Shown: positions 7,393-16,283, counted from the stretch's first letter. The stretch: DNA of 45,528 bases from Clostridiales bacterium UBA1701 (GCA_002320035.1 DCJL01000002.1:50838-96365); one strand, 5' to 3'. The notes: a model not told the origin generated them from the letters alone. Translations and numbers: made by a program.

Positions 7393-7902
7393 ATGTCACT
7401 GGTCAATCTGTCTGTGCAATATCTGAGCACGATCCTGCCAGGCAAGGACGATCCACAGATTGTGAAGAGGATTCACTATGTCTCCTTTGTGGGGATGCTA
7501 CGATACGATCTTTTCGAGGGGCTTTCTGTCGGCCATGCCCCGCGGAAGTGCCCGATATGCGGAAGATGGTTTTTGACCACCGATGCCCGGCACACGAAAT
7601 ACTGCGGCGGGTTTGCGCCCGGCGATCCGAAAGGCCGCACCTGCCGGCAGCTTGGAAATCTGCAGGGGCGGGAGAATCGGGAGCTGGCGGACGATCATCC
7701 GGTGAAGGTGATCTACAACCGGCGCATGAACACGATCCAGGTTTATTTGCGCCGGGGCACATTGGATGAGGCGACAGCGGAAAAGATGAAACGCCTTGCC
7801 AGAAACAAGCTGGAGCGCGCCATTTCCGATGCCGCCTATGCCAACGGCAGTTATGCGGACGAAATGGAACAGGACGCTCTTTTGACAGAGGCCACAAGTT
7901 GA
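7393..7902 (+). pseudogene. DUF6076-family protein, C-terminal zinc-ribbon part
   Basis: Continues the preceding frame directly after TAG. About residues 53-83 carry CPICGRWFLTTDARHTKYCGG and a further cysteine, a zinc-ribbon-like motif typical of the C-terminal part of DUF6076 proteins. A basic helical tail follows. The ATG right after TAG has no separate ribosome binding site, so independent translation would depend on reinitiation. The end overlaps a TTG that opens the next frame, but the better start of the next gene is GTG 7923. Unless the stop is suppressed, this half is expressed weakly or not at all. Confidence 0.6.
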
Positions 7903-7922
7903 AAGCGAATGGAGGTGAGACC

Positions 7923-9197
7923 GTGGCTGTCTATAGTAAGAGATATCCCTTCTGCGCCGAGGAAGGCAGCGGTCTCACGCTGCTGGAGGCAGAACGGGCC
8001 TTCCAGCTTTTGCCCGATCCGCCGAAGGTGGAAAACCTTAACGATTACATCGTGATGGCTGCCAGCGGGGATGAAAACAGCTTTTCGTTCTTCCTTCATG
8101 CGTATGAGGAACGGCTCAACCGCCGCATTCGCGGTTTTCTTCTGCGAGAGGGTTTTCGAAATACCGAGCCGGATCGCCTGTTCGATTATAAGCTGGCCTG
8201 CGTGCGTGCCATGCTGGAGGTTTTGCCGGGTTATGATCCCAACGGCGGCGCGAGCTTTCTGACCTATGCGCATCATGACATTGAAAACGCCATGATCGGG
8301 CAGCGCAAAAACGAAGAAGGCGGCTCCTTCGCAAGTCTCGATGAATACAAGGCTATCCGAAAAGCCGGAAGACTCTATCGTGAGAATCATGAGAAAACAC
8401 GGGAAGCAGTCAAGGCCATTGCCGAGGCCGAGCACTGCAGCGAACAGGCAGCAGAAGCGCATCTGGCTACGGCGCTGAAGAATCGAAGCCGCGCGGACTT
8501 CTATCCCCGCACAGAAAGAGACGACGATGGAAATCTCTTTGAACGCGATCCCGATGTCAGCCACGACAATCATTGGGATTACGCATCTATCCTCTGGGGC
8601 TGGGTTCAAGCCGAGTGGGTACAGGAGGCGTTTGAAACGCTCAGCTTCCGCGAACAGACACTTCTGGAAAAGCGCAACGCAATCTGCATGACCTGCGGGC
8701 GCGTCAGTGATAGGAGGAAGCGCATCGGCTTTGAAGATCTCGCCGTGCTGTTCGAGGGCAGCGGGGCCAGCGGTGCGGAACGTGCATATCAGCGTACGCT
8801 GGAAAAGATGATGAAGCATCTGTCTGGGTGTGAGGTCTTTCATGTTTTGCAATTGCGGCTGATTTCGCAGGAGAAGAAAAACAAAAAAATCGCCGCCGCA
8901 GTCTACTCCTATTGGGCAGACTACGACGGCGACTGGGGCGAGATCCGTTTTGACTTTTTAAATTACGAGACGGAGATCACAAAGCTGGCAGACGGAGATT
9001 TTGTCAAAAGCCAGCCTTTCGCAAAACGCGCGATCCAGGAGATCCGGGCAATCGAGAATGATAAGCTTCCAAAAAAGCTGACAGTCCCGTTCTGGTACGA
9101 GTGGGAAGCACCGCAGACTGCGCGAGAGCACACACTTTCCTGCAACGTGCCGCGCACCGACGCCGACCGGGGCATGATCATCCGATGGGTGGATTAG
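7923..9197 (+). CDS. Large sigma-70-like protein of the mobile element
   Basis: A 424-residue protein that I recognise only by sigma-factor-like segments. Residues about 40-120 resemble sigma region 2 (ASGDENSFSFFLHAYEERLN and YDPNGGASFLTYAHHDIENA). About 140-170 are helical like region 3. Residues about 228-305 (AFETLSFREQTLLEKR..FEDLAVLFEGSGASGAERAY) resemble region 4, with an inserted CMTCGR motif. The last 120 residues match no family I know. GTG 7923 is chosen because GGAGG lies 7 nt upstream. It follows the DUF6076 gene and is followed by a terminator. It could direct RNA polymerase to element promoters or be a sigma-derived DNA-binding protein without that role. Confidence 0.6.
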   Translation: MAVYSKRYPFCAEEGSGLTLLEAERAFQLLPDPPKVENLNDYIVMAASGDENSFSFFLHAYEERLNRRIRGFLLREGFRNTEPDRLFDYKLACVRAMLEVLPGYDPNGGASFLTYAHHDIENAMIGQRKNEEGGSFASLDEYKAIRKAGRLYRENHEKTREAVKAIAEAEHCSEQAAEAHLATALKNRSRADFYPRTERDDDGNLFERDPDVSHDNHWDYASILWGWVQAEWVQEAFETLSFREQTLLEKRNAICMTCGRVSDRRKRIGFEDLAVLFEGSGASGAERAYQRTLEKMMKHLSGCEVFHVLQLRLISQEKKNKKIAAAVYSYWADYDGDWGEIRFDFLNYETEITKLADGDFVKSQPFAKRAIQEIRAIENDKLPKKLTVPFWYEWEAPQTAREHTLSCNVPRTDADRGMIIRWVD

Positions 9198-9210
9198 CAA
9201 AACGCGTGAA

Positions 9211-9280
9211 GATGCTTTCATTTTGAAAGCACTCCGGGCGAAAAATCAGAAACGTGCTTGCATTTTGAAAGCATCTTTTT
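9211..9280 (+). terminator. Terminator after sigma-like gene
   Basis: GATGCTTTCA (9211-9220) pairs with TGAAAGCATC (9266-9275), followed by TTTTT. The first arm is also part of a small palindrome, TGCTTTCA..TGAAAGCA. Right strand and position for the gene ending at 9197, but the large loop makes it imperfect. Confidence 0.5.
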
Positions 9281-9500
9281 GAAAAACGGCGCTGCGGCGG
9301 GACGAGAGACGGGAGCTTTTATATACCTCTTGCTCCGCCGGAAGCGCGGGCTGCATTTCATTTCGCCCTCGCTTCCTTCATGAAAACAGCGGCCAAACTC
9401 TGCTCATCCCTTCGTAGTTTTTGGCTGCCGTTTTCGGCGGGTAAAGGTGTGCTGTCTGGGAAGGCGACATCACCCCTTTGCCCGCCTTGCGGAACAAAAG

Positions 9501-9536
9501 GTATAACACACTAGACCTTGCGAGCAAGATCGTGTG
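9501..9536 (-). other. oriT: oriT, pMV158/MobV-like nick region
   Basis: The minus strand reads TAGTGTGTTATAC at 9513-9501, the core I know from the pMV158 oriT, where MobM cuts TAGTGTG/TTA. The adjacent sequence forms a hairpin (GATCTTGC/GCAAGGTC, 2-nt loop) flanked by CACAC/GTGTG, as expected beside a relaxase nick site. The element encodes a MobV relaxase of the matching family. By analogy the cut would fall between 9507 and 9506 on the minus strand. This is sequence recognition, not an alignment. Confidence 0.75.
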
Positions 9537-9691
9537 CCAAAGGCAGGCCTCCCAGCCCTCCTTTGGAAACCTCCCGGGTACCGGCAACAGCATTTCCTCG
9601 CGTAAGATCGAAATGCTTTTTGCCGGTATTCATTTTCCCCCGTGTGCCACAAAAAATGCAAAATCGGTTTTGTGACAAGGCTGGAAAATGA

Positions 9692-9742
9692 AAAAGCGGA
9701 TCAGAACTGCACATGAAAAATGTACAATTCCGATCCGCTTTT
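9692..9742 (-). terminator. Terminator of the sugar operon
   Basis: AAAAGCGGATC (9692-9702) and GATCCGCTTTT (9732-9742) form a perfect 11-bp stem. Read on the minus strand it is followed by a T run, and it lies about 60 nt after the stop of the last operon gene (9801). Confidence 0.75.
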
Positions 9743-9800
9743 GATATGCGTTAGATTACGAAGAGTTGCAACATTTTTTCTTCTTTGCAGCTTAGCCTCG

Positions 9801-11429
9801 CTACACTTTTTTCTCTCTCACGATAATTGTACCAAAAGGAAGAATTGAGGAGTGCGTGGTGCCTACCTCTAGTCGCTTTGTCCAAGATGGCTGCGCAGGA
9901 AGCGTACACGACTCCGAACTGAAATTACAGTATATCGCAAAGCTCTCACCTTTATAACTTCTCCGGTAAGCAAAAAGCTGCGGATGCTCCGGGAGCAGCA
10001 ACTCGAAATCACCGTATTTGAGTGCATCGCTGCCGTTTCGCAATTCGATCAGTTCTCGGTAGAAATTGAGAACAGAATCAGGGTCAGCGGCGGCATCATG
10101 GATGTTGATGGTCTTATAATTCGGATTGACACCGATCCAAGGGGTTCCTGTTGTGAAGCCGGCGTTTTCCGAGGTGTTCCATTGCATCGGGGTACGGGCA
10201 TTGTCACGGCCTTTTGTCAAAATCCCGTTCCAGGCCCTGGCCTCTTGTCCTTTTTTTCTCGCCTCGGCTAATAGATTGATGCTCTCAATATCCCGCAGTT
10301 CGGATTCGTCGGCAAAGGGATAATTCGTCATTCCGATCTCTTCCCCCTGATAGATAAACGGCGTTCCGCGCAAGAGGTACATAGCCGTGGCCAACATCTT
10401 GGCGCTTCGGATGCGCAGCTCTTCCGAGGCATTAGAGCCAAAGCGAGAAACAACTCGTGGCTGATCATGGTTGCCCCAGAATAGTGTGTTCCAGTCGATA
10501 GCAAGCTGCCAGTCGTTGATGATCTGCTTAAAGCGCATTAGGTCAAAGGGGATCGGATTCCACTTGCTGCCCTCACCATCCATGTCCATAACGTCAAACT
10601 GGAACAGCAGGTCAAGCTCTCGTCCATCTCCAACAACAGAGTTGGCGTTTTCTGTGGTGACAAAGCTCGTTTCTCCCACGCACATACAGTTGCGCCAGGC
10701 AAAGCACTGCTCCCGCATTTCACGCAGATAGTCATGGAGCTTCGGCTGGAAAGCAAAATACTCGGGCGAAAACACATAGCCGTCACCATGCCCGTCCGGC
10801 AGACCGGGTGCTTTCGCCAGTAGGCTGATTACGTCCATGCGAAAACCGTCCACGCCCTTGTCGAACCACCAATTCATCATGTCATAGACTTCATGGCGCA
10901 GGCTTGGATTCTCCCAGTTGAGGTCCGGCTGCTTCTCAGAAAACAGATGCAAATACCACTGGTCAGTGGCTTCATCGTAGCTCCATGCCGACGGCGTGAA
11001 GAATGACGCCCAGTCGTTGGGCTCGCGGCCGTCCTTGCCGTCTCGCCAAATGTAGTAATCCCGATAGGGGTTATCTTTGGACTTCCTGGATTCGACAAAC
11101 CAAGCATGTTCATCGGAAGAATGGTTAACGACCAGATCCATGATCAGCCGGATGCCCCGGCTGTGCAGGCCTTTCAGCAGCTCATCGAAGTCCTCCATGG
11201 TGCCGAACTCCGCCATGATGGCCTCGTAATTGCGGATATCATAGCCCATATCGGCATTGGGCGAGTCATAGACCGGGCAGAGCCAGACGGCGCCGATCCC
11301 CAACCATTGTAGATAGTCCAGCCGGGAGATGATCCCGCGCAGATCCCCAATCCCATCGCCGTTGGAATCCTGAAAACTACGGGGATAGATTTGATAAAAC
11401 ACACTTTCTTTCCACCAGGGGTAGGCCAT
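9801..11429 (-). CDS. Oligo-1,6-glucosidase-type alpha-glucosidase (GH13_31)
   Basis: Cytoplasmic retaining glycosidase of about 542 residues. It begins MAYPWWKESVFYQIYPRSF, typical of oligo-1,6-glucosidase, trehalose-6-phosphate hydrolase and isomaltase. Conserved regions: DLVVNH (98-103), QPDLNW (167-172), GFRMDV with nucleophile D199, acid/base E253 in VGETS, and D322 in NHDQPR. The residue after the nucleophile is Val200; in this subfamily Val goes with alpha-1,6 specificity and Thr with alpha-1,4. Isomaltose, panose or dextrin branches are therefore likely substrates. There is no signal peptide. ATG 11429 has GGAGG upstream and follows the previous stop by 4 nt; an upstream in-frame start lacks this. 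Last gene of the operon. Confidence 0.9.
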   Translation of the reverse strand: MAYPWWKESVFYQIYPRSFQDSNGDGIGDLRGIISRLDYLQWLGIGAVWLCPVYDSPNADMGYDIRNYEAIMAEFGTMEDFDELLKGLHSRGIRLIMDLVVNHSSDEHAWFVESRKSKDNPYRDYYIWRDGKDGREPNDWASFFTPSAWSYDEATDQWYLHLFSEKQPDLNWENPSLRHEVYDMMNWWFDKGVDGFRMDVISLLAKAPGLPDGHGDGYVFSPEYFAFQPKLHDYLREMREQCFAWRNCMCVGETSFVTTENANSVVGDGRELDLLFQFDVMDMDGEGSKWNPIPFDLMRFKQIINDWQLAIDWNTLFWGNHDQPRVVSRFGSNASEELRIRSAKMLATAMYLLRGTPFIYQGEEIGMTNYPFADESELRDIESINLLAEARKKGQEARAWNGILTKGRDNARTPMQWNTSENAGFTTGTPWIGVNPNYKTINIHDAAADPDSVLNFYRELIELRNGSDALKYGDFELLLPEHPQLFAYRRSYKGESFAIYCNFSSESCTLPAQPSWTKRLEVGTTHSSILPFGTIIVREKKV

Positions 11430-11433
11430 CTTG

Positions 11434-13170
11434 TTATTCCTCCGCTGATACTTGAAAAAGAGCAAATCCTCGTACTTCTGTCCCTACTGCGGTCACGTCA
11501 GCCTTCCCAAATAGGAATTCACAGTTCGTAGCAACTTCGAAAAGGACAGGCTGATCCACAGGCGAGACTACAGCAAGCAGTTTATTTCCTGTGGAATTAC
11601 TTAAGGTAATCGTTAATGCATCCTGCAGGGAGATGTGCATGATTTTGCACTCGTTTAATTCTTCTCGTTTTAATCGGATCAACTTCGTATAAAACGAATA
11701 CCATGATTTGTTTATCTGCCCCCACGCCATTGCCCGGCGGTTATCTGGATCGTCTGCGCCTTCCATGCCGAGTTCGTCCCCATAATAGGCACTCATGTTC
11801 CCGCCGAGGACTGCGGTCAGGAAAAGCGCGAGCTTGGCCCGCTCCGCATCGCCGCCGCATTCCGTCAGCAGGCGCGGGATATCGTGGTTGGAACAAAAGG
11901 CCCATTGATAGGGATGAACCGCTTCCGGCGAAGAGATAACCCAGCGCTGAATACGCCGGGCAAAGGCGGCAAGATTGTCCTGACCGGTCATAGCAAAATC
12001 CCGGATCGCATAGTAAAGAGGGTAGTCCATTGTGCCGTCAAACACCGAGTGATCGAGCCACAAGCCCGCGTCCTGCCAGATTTCACCGATGATATATACC
12101 TGATCGGACACGGCTCGAATTCGGCGCTTGAATTCCCTCAAAAATCGCATACTGATCTCATCCGGCACATCCAGACGCCAGGCATCGATCCCATAATCTC
12201 TCGTCCAGTGCTCGGCCTGTCCGATGAGATAGTCCATAACCAACTCATTTTCCGTGTTCCACTTCGGCATATTTGCGGCAAAGGCAAAGCATGCGAAGGG
12301 ATGATCTCTCTTGATGATTTCAGGAGAGAATTTTTCTTTTTCCGCGCCTGTCAGCGAACGGACATCTTCTATGTAAAACCATTCATAGTAGGGCGAGCTT
12401 TCGCCGTTTTGAAGTACATCCTGCCAAAAGGGATGATCCCAGGCACAGTGATTGAACACCCCATCCAGCATGATCCTCAACCCGGCTTCATGCAGGGACT
12501 CCACCAACTGACAAAAGTCCTTTTCATCCCCCAAAAGGGAATCAATCCGGGCATAGTCCGCCGTATCATAGCGATGGTTGGAGGGGCTTTGAAAGATCGG
12601 GTTCAGATAGATCCCCCGTACGCCCAAGTCTTTCAGATAGGGAATTTTCCCGGTAATTCCTTTCAGCGTTCCGCCGAAGAAATTGTCTCTCGTCGGAGCA
12701 AACGCCGCAGGGTCTCCTTCTCCTGCGAAGCGGTCGGGAAAGATCTGATACCATACGAAGTTCTTTGCCCAGTCGGGCGCACAGTAGTGCTCCCGTTCAA
12801 ACACATAGGGAACCATAAATGGACGAATCTGCGACTCCGGCAATTCGTCCGTTACACCCAGCTCGGAGAGCATGAGCGTTGTCCCGTCATATAGGGTGAT
12901 CGCAAAATGATAGCGGAGCTTGTGCGTCTGCACGGGGATCGTAACGGAGTAATATGTGTCATCCAGCAAGAGCTGTTTTGAGGAAACCTCTGTTTCTTCC
13001 AAAACAGGCTCCTTCTTTTCCCCCTCCGCAAACCAGAACGGGTCGCCGTGGAGAACCGTTATTTTGAGCACCGGCTCATTGCACCGCAGACGCAGCGTAC
13101 AGCTTTTCCCCTGTACGAACTGCCACGGGTAACGGGCGCGGTGCTCTATTTCATAATCAAAAAACTGCAT
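11434..13170 (-). CDS. Neopullulanase/cyclomaltodextrinase-like GH13_20 enzyme
   Basis: Intracellular alpha-glucan hydrolase, 578 residues, without signal peptide. Residues 1-115 resemble the CBM34-like N-terminal domain of cyclomaltodextrinases and maltogenic amylases. The catalytic barrel follows with YQIFPDRF (141-148), region I GVFNHC (237-242), nucleophile D334 in AWRLDVPDEI, acid/base E363 in IIGEIWQD and D430 in SNHDIPR. It probably opens cyclodextrins and cleaves maltooligosaccharides or pullulan fragments to short sugars finished by the neighbouring alpha-1,6-type glucosidase. It is spaced 3 nt from the permease gene upstream. Exact substrate uncertain. Confidence 0.88.
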   Translation of the reverse strand: MQFFDYEIEHRARYPWQFVQGKSCTLRLRCNEPVLKITVLHGDPFWFAEGEKKEPVLEETEVSSKQLLLDDTYYSVTIPVQTHKLRYHFAITLYDGTTLMLSELGVTDELPESQIRPFMVPYVFEREHYCAPDWAKNFVWYQIFPDRFAGEGDPAAFAPTRDNFFGGTLKGITGKIPYLKDLGVRGIYLNPIFQSPSNHRYDTADYARIDSLLGDEKDFCQLVESLHEAGLRIMLDGVFNHCAWDHPFWQDVLQNGESSPYYEWFYIEDVRSLTGAEKEKFSPEIIKRDHPFACFAFAANMPKWNTENELVMDYLIGQAEHWTRDYGIDAWRLDVPDEISMRFLREFKRRIRAVSDQVYIIGEIWQDAGLWLDHSVFDGTMDYPLYYAIRDFAMTGQDNLAAFARRIQRWVISSPEAVHPYQWAFCSNHDIPRLLTECGGDAERAKLALFLTAVLGGNMSAYYGDELGMEGADDPDNRRAMAWGQINKSWYSFYTKLIRLKREELNECKIMHISLQDALTITLSNSTGNKLLAVVSPVDQPVLFEVATNCEFLFGKADVTAVGTEVRGFALFQVSAEE

Positions 13171-13173
13171 AAC

Positions 13174-14004
13174 TTATCCTTTTAGCATACCATCCATGGC
13201 ACCGCCGCGGATGAGCTTTTTCTGCATCACGATATAGATAATCAAAATGGGAAGCACAGCGATCAAGGACGCCGCGAAGATCAGCCCCCAGTTGTTCAGA
13301 TTCTGCCCCTGGAACAGGCGCAGCGCGATAGGGAGAGTCCGCTTGTCAGGCGTCTTGATCATGGTGAGGGCGATCAGAAATTCATCCCATACATTGGAAT
13401 AGGCCAAGATCGCAAAGGTGCCGAGCGCGGGCTTGGAGAGCGGCAGCACAATGCGCCAATAGATCTGCCAGTGATTCCCGCCGTCAATGATGACTGCCTC
13501 TTCCAGTTCTTTCGGCAGACCGAGAAAGAAGTTTCGCAGGAAGAAGGTGTTGCTGGGTACACCGATGCCGATGTAGATCAGTAACAGGCCGAGATAGGTG
13601 TCTACCAGCTTCAAATCCTTCATCAGCAGAAACTGCGGGATCAGATTTGTCACAGTCGGCACCATCATGGTGAAAAGGTAGAGATAGAATACGAACTCCC
13701 GTCCGGGAAACTGCATGCGCGCAAAAGCATAGGCTCCAGCGGAGGAAACCAGCATAATGATGACCGTGGCGATCGCCGCGACGATCAGACTGTTAAGAAA
13801 ATACTGGCTGAAATGGTTGGCGTTCCATGCTTCCACAAAGTTGCCGAAGTACAGGCTTTCCGGCACCAGGATCGGTGGATAAGGCATGGAATAGCTCAGC
13901 GGGGTCATAGCCGTAGCCAGCATGTACTGAAACGGGATCAGCGCAAAAAGTGCAAAAAGGGCAAGTCCGATGTAATTTGGAATCTTAGATAGCTTTCTCC
14001 TCAT
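13174..14004 (-). CDS. Sugar ABC transporter permease, MalG-type
   Basis: Inner-membrane permease of 276 residues with six predicted helices. The EAA loop that contacts the ATPase is visible as EELEEAVIIDGGNHWQIYW, followed by RIVLPLSKPAL (about residues 165-195). Family CUT1, for di- and oligosaccharides. It lies 13 nt from the other permease gene. No ATPase gene is found in the operon, so, as in many Firmicutes, a shared MsmX/MsmK-type ATPase encoded elsewhere is presumably used. Confidence 0.93.
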   Translation of the reverse strand: MRRKLSKIPNYIGLALFALFALIPFQYMLATAMTPLSYSMPYPPILVPESLYFGNFVEAWNANHFSQYFLNSLIVAAIATVIIMLVSSAGAYAFARMQFPGREFVFYLYLFTMMVPTVTNLIPQFLLMKDLKLVDTYLGLLLIYIGIGVPSNTFFLRNFFLGLPKELEEAVIIDGGNHWQIYWRIVLPLSKPALGTFAILAYSNVWDEFLIALTMIKTPDKRTLPIALRLFQGQNLNNWGLIFAASLIAVLPILIIYIVMQKKLIRGGAMDGMLKG

Positions 14005-14017
14005 CTCGCAGCCCTCC

Positions 14018-14923
14018 TCAATTCATCTGATCCTGTGAAACACGGCGCTGGATCATGGTCAGGATCAGAACGATCACGCCCATCAGCACGGCCTGCGCCG
14101 CTGCGGATCCGATGTTGTAAGTAGAAAACGCGGTGTTGTACATATAGTTCATCAGCTCATTAGTCGTGCCCAGCGGCGCGCCCTCCGTAATCATCATGAC
14201 GTGGATATAGGCACCAAAGGCACCAATGGTCAACACCGTCAACAGGTAGTTCGTGGTGTTACGTACCATGGGCAGGGTCATGGAAAAGAAGCGGCGAACC
14301 GCCCCGGCTCCATCGATCTCGGACGCCTCGTAGACCTCGCTTGGAACGCCCTGCAGCGCGGCCAGATATATAATCATGACCCAGCCGACGCCTTTCCAAA
14401 TGCCAAACAGCCACAGCACCACATTGGCCGTCCATTCGCTCTGCAGCCAAGCTATGGGCTGCCGAATCAGGTGGAGCTGCATCAGTGCGTAGTTGATAAG
14501 CCCGCCCTTGCCGGACATGAACAGATATTTGAATACCAAAGACACGACAACCCAGGACGTAATGACGGGAAGATAGCAGACCACCTTGAAAAAAGTCTGT
14601 CCTTTTCTTACCGAGTTAACGAGACTGGCAAGGATCAGGCCGAAGAACATCTGTCCCGGCACAGTGACCAGTGCGTACAGGAGCGTGTTTCTGAACGCAA
14701 TCAGATAATTCTTGTCCTTTAGCAAATCCAGATAATTTTTTGCTCCAACGAACTCTGTCACTTCATTTTTGATCACGTTGAAGTCGGTGAAGCTGATATA
14801 GATATTACGAATCAGCGGATAGAGGATGAACATAGCCATCAGGACGAAGCCAAAGATTAAAAAAGGAAGAGCCTTCAGCCACTGCTGGCAGCCGATCATG
14901 AATTTTCTTTTTGAGGAAGCCAT
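14018..14923 (-). CDS. Sugar ABC transporter permease, MalF-type
   Basis: Inner-membrane permease of 301 residues, CUT1 family, partner of the MalG-type protein downstream. It has six or so helices, beginning near residues 17-38, and the EAA loop EVYEASEIDGAGAVRRFFSM (about 200-220) with TLPMVRN after it. Together with the lipoprotein encoded upstream it forms the uptake channel for the operon's sugar. It starts 64 nt after the binding-protein gene; that gap has an inverted repeat (TATCGGGGCAA and TTGCCCCGATA around GTT, 14951-14975) which may stabilise the highly expressed binding-protein part of the mRNA. Confidence 0.93.
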   Translation of the reverse strand: MASSKRKFMIGCQQWLKALPFLIFGFVLMAMFILYPLIRNIYISFTDFNVIKNEVTEFVGAKNYLDLLKDKNYLIAFRNTLLYALVTVPGQMFFGLILASLVNSVRKGQTFFKVVCYLPVITSWVVVSLVFKYLFMSGKGGLINYALMQLHLIRQPIAWLQSEWTANVVLWLFGIWKGVGWVMIIYLAALQGVPSEVYEASEIDGAGAVRRFFSMTLPMVRNTTNYLLTVLTIGAFGAYIHVMMITEGAPLGTTNELMNYMYNTAFSTYNIGSAAAQAVLMGVIVLILTMIQRRVSQDQMN

Positions 14924-14950
14924 AGCATCAACTCCATCATTTCAAAAACC

Positions 14951-14975
14951 TATCGGGGCAAGTTTGCCCCGATAG
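14951..14975 (-). promoter_or_regulatory. Intercistronic hairpin between binding-protein and permease genes
   Basis: TATCGGGGCAA and its exact complement TTGCCCCGATA form an 11-bp stem with a 3-nt loop, lying between the stop of the solute-binding gene and the start of the first permease gene. No strong T tract follows. Such stems often protect the 5' transcript segment so that the binding protein is made in excess; that role is inferred. Confidence 0.6.
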
Positions 14976-14987
14976 GACAATGCAAAA

Positions 14988-16283
14988 CTACTCCTGTGCC
15001 AGCAACTCGTCAATCTGAGCGGCAGCATTGTCAAGGGCATCCTGGGAACTGGCCTGTCCGCGCAGGACGCTCTCAAAAGCGGTGTTCAGAATGGTTTCAA
15101 TGGTCGGCCAGCTGGAGCAAGGGATACGGGCTTCCGCGGTCTTAAGCTGTTCCATGTAGACAGCGACATAGGGAGATGCGCTGGTGTCGATTTTGGCCAT
15201 TGCAGACGCGGTAACGGGGATCATGCCGGCTCCTGCCATAGCAACCTGCTGTTCATCTTCCAGCATGAACTGCATAAAGGTCCACGCGGCTTCCTTGTTC
15301 TTGCTGGTGGAGGTCATCACAATGTCCTCACCGCCGACAATGGAAATGCTGCGTCCGTCCACAGAGGGAACGAGAGCGGGCGTGTAGGTATCCAGCTTAT
15401 CCGCTGAGCTGAAGAACCAGGGTCCTTCCACGAACATGGTGTAATTTCCGGCCTCAATGCCGCCCCAGCCATCGGGTTGCTCGCCCATGATCGCCGGGCC
15501 GATAACGCCGTCGTTATACCAGCTAACAATGGTGTCCAGCGCATTGACCGTGGCTGCGGAGTTCAGATATCCGGAGGCCGTCGTGTAGCCCGGATCGGTG
15601 ACAGTTCCGCCCAGTGTCCAGATAAAGGGCAGCATGGCCCAGTTGTAGGAGCCGGACACGCAGAAAAGATACTTGTCATTGGCGGGATCGGTTTTGTCAA
15701 GAGCGCCCATCAGCTCGTCCAGCGTCGCAGGGGGCGCGTCGAAGCCGTACTCGGCCAAAACCGCGTTGTTGTACACGGCTACGGTGGTATTGGCGTTGAG
15801 AGGCAGGCCATAGTTTTGTCCCTTATAGAGCGTCGTATTCAGGGAGCCCTCCAACGCGTTGGCGGCGATGGCGTCGAAGCCATCATAGCCATTGACACAC
15901 TCCAGGGCCCCAAGCTTAGCCATCTGGGAAACCCATGTAAGATCCATACGGATCACATCAGGCGCAGCATCGCCGCTGACGGCGGTGATGAGTTGCTCGT
16001 CCAGCCCCTCATAGGGCATACGGATCGCATTAACCTTGATCTCGGGGTGCTGTGCGGCAAAGGCAGTCAGAACGGTATCGTTGAATATCTTTTCCTCACC
16101 TTCGCTGTAGGAATGCCAGAAGGTGATCTCCACAGGATCCGCCGTCGCGGTGGCAGGCTGCTGATCGGCTCCCTGGCTAGTAGACTGCGCTGCGGGCTCA
16201 TTGCCTGTTGTCGAAGATCCGCAGGCGGCTAGGGACAGCGCAAGTACTATCGCGAGAAGCATCGCTATCAAACGCTCTTTCAT
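14988..16283 (-). CDS. Extracellular sugar-binding lipoprotein
   Basis: Solute-binding protein of a CUT1 ABC transporter, 431 residues. The N-terminus is a lipoprotein signal peptide with a hydrophobic core (about 6-19) and lipobox LAAC, so C21 would be lipidated and the protein tethered outside the membrane. The rest matches family 1 binding proteins of the MalE type (EITFWHSYSEGEEKIFND near the N-terminus, and WAMLPFIWTLGG). AAGGAG lies 8 nt before the ATG. First gene of the operon, preceded by a LacI-type operator (16356-16373). The ligand is presumably an alpha-glucan oligosaccharide, judged from the two hydrolases. Confidence 0.93.
   Translation of the reverse strand: MKERLIAMLLAIVLALSLAACGSSTTGNEPAAQSTSQGADQQPATATADPVEITFWHSYSEGEEKIFNDTVLTAFAAQHPEIKVNAIRMPYEGLDEQLITAVSGDAAPDVIRMDLTWVSQMAKLGALECVNGYDGFDAIAANALEGSLNTTLYKGQNYGLPLNANTTVAVYNNAVLAEYGFDAPPATLDELMGALDKTDPANDKYLFCVSGSYNWAMLPFIWTLGGTVTDPGYTTASGYLNSAATVNALDTIVSWYNDGVIGPAIMGEQPDGWGGIEAGNYTMFVEGPWFFSSADKLDTYTPALVPSVDGRSISIVGGEDIVMTSTSKNKEAAWTFMQFMLEDEQQVAMAGAGMIPVTASAMAKIDTSASPYVAVYMEQLKTAEARIPCSSWPTIETILNTAFESVLRGQASSQDALDNAAAQIDELLAQE

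Larger units (their letters stand above)
9198..9800. other. 600-bp noncoding region holding oriT and terminators
   Basis: No credible gene. The stretch contains a terminator for the sigma-like gene (9211-9280), the oriT-like motif (9501-9536), a long imperfect hairpin with stems AGCATTTC/GAAATGCT and ACCGGCAA/TTGCCGGT (9580-9627), and the terminator of the sugar operon (9692-9742). It marks the joint between the backbone of the element and its metabolic cargo. Confidence 0.6.

Noticed and set aside
9378..9714. Small minus-strand frames in the oriT region
   Set aside because: No ribosome binding sites, overlapping each other, and the region is rich in hairpins typical of noncoding transfer-origin sequence.
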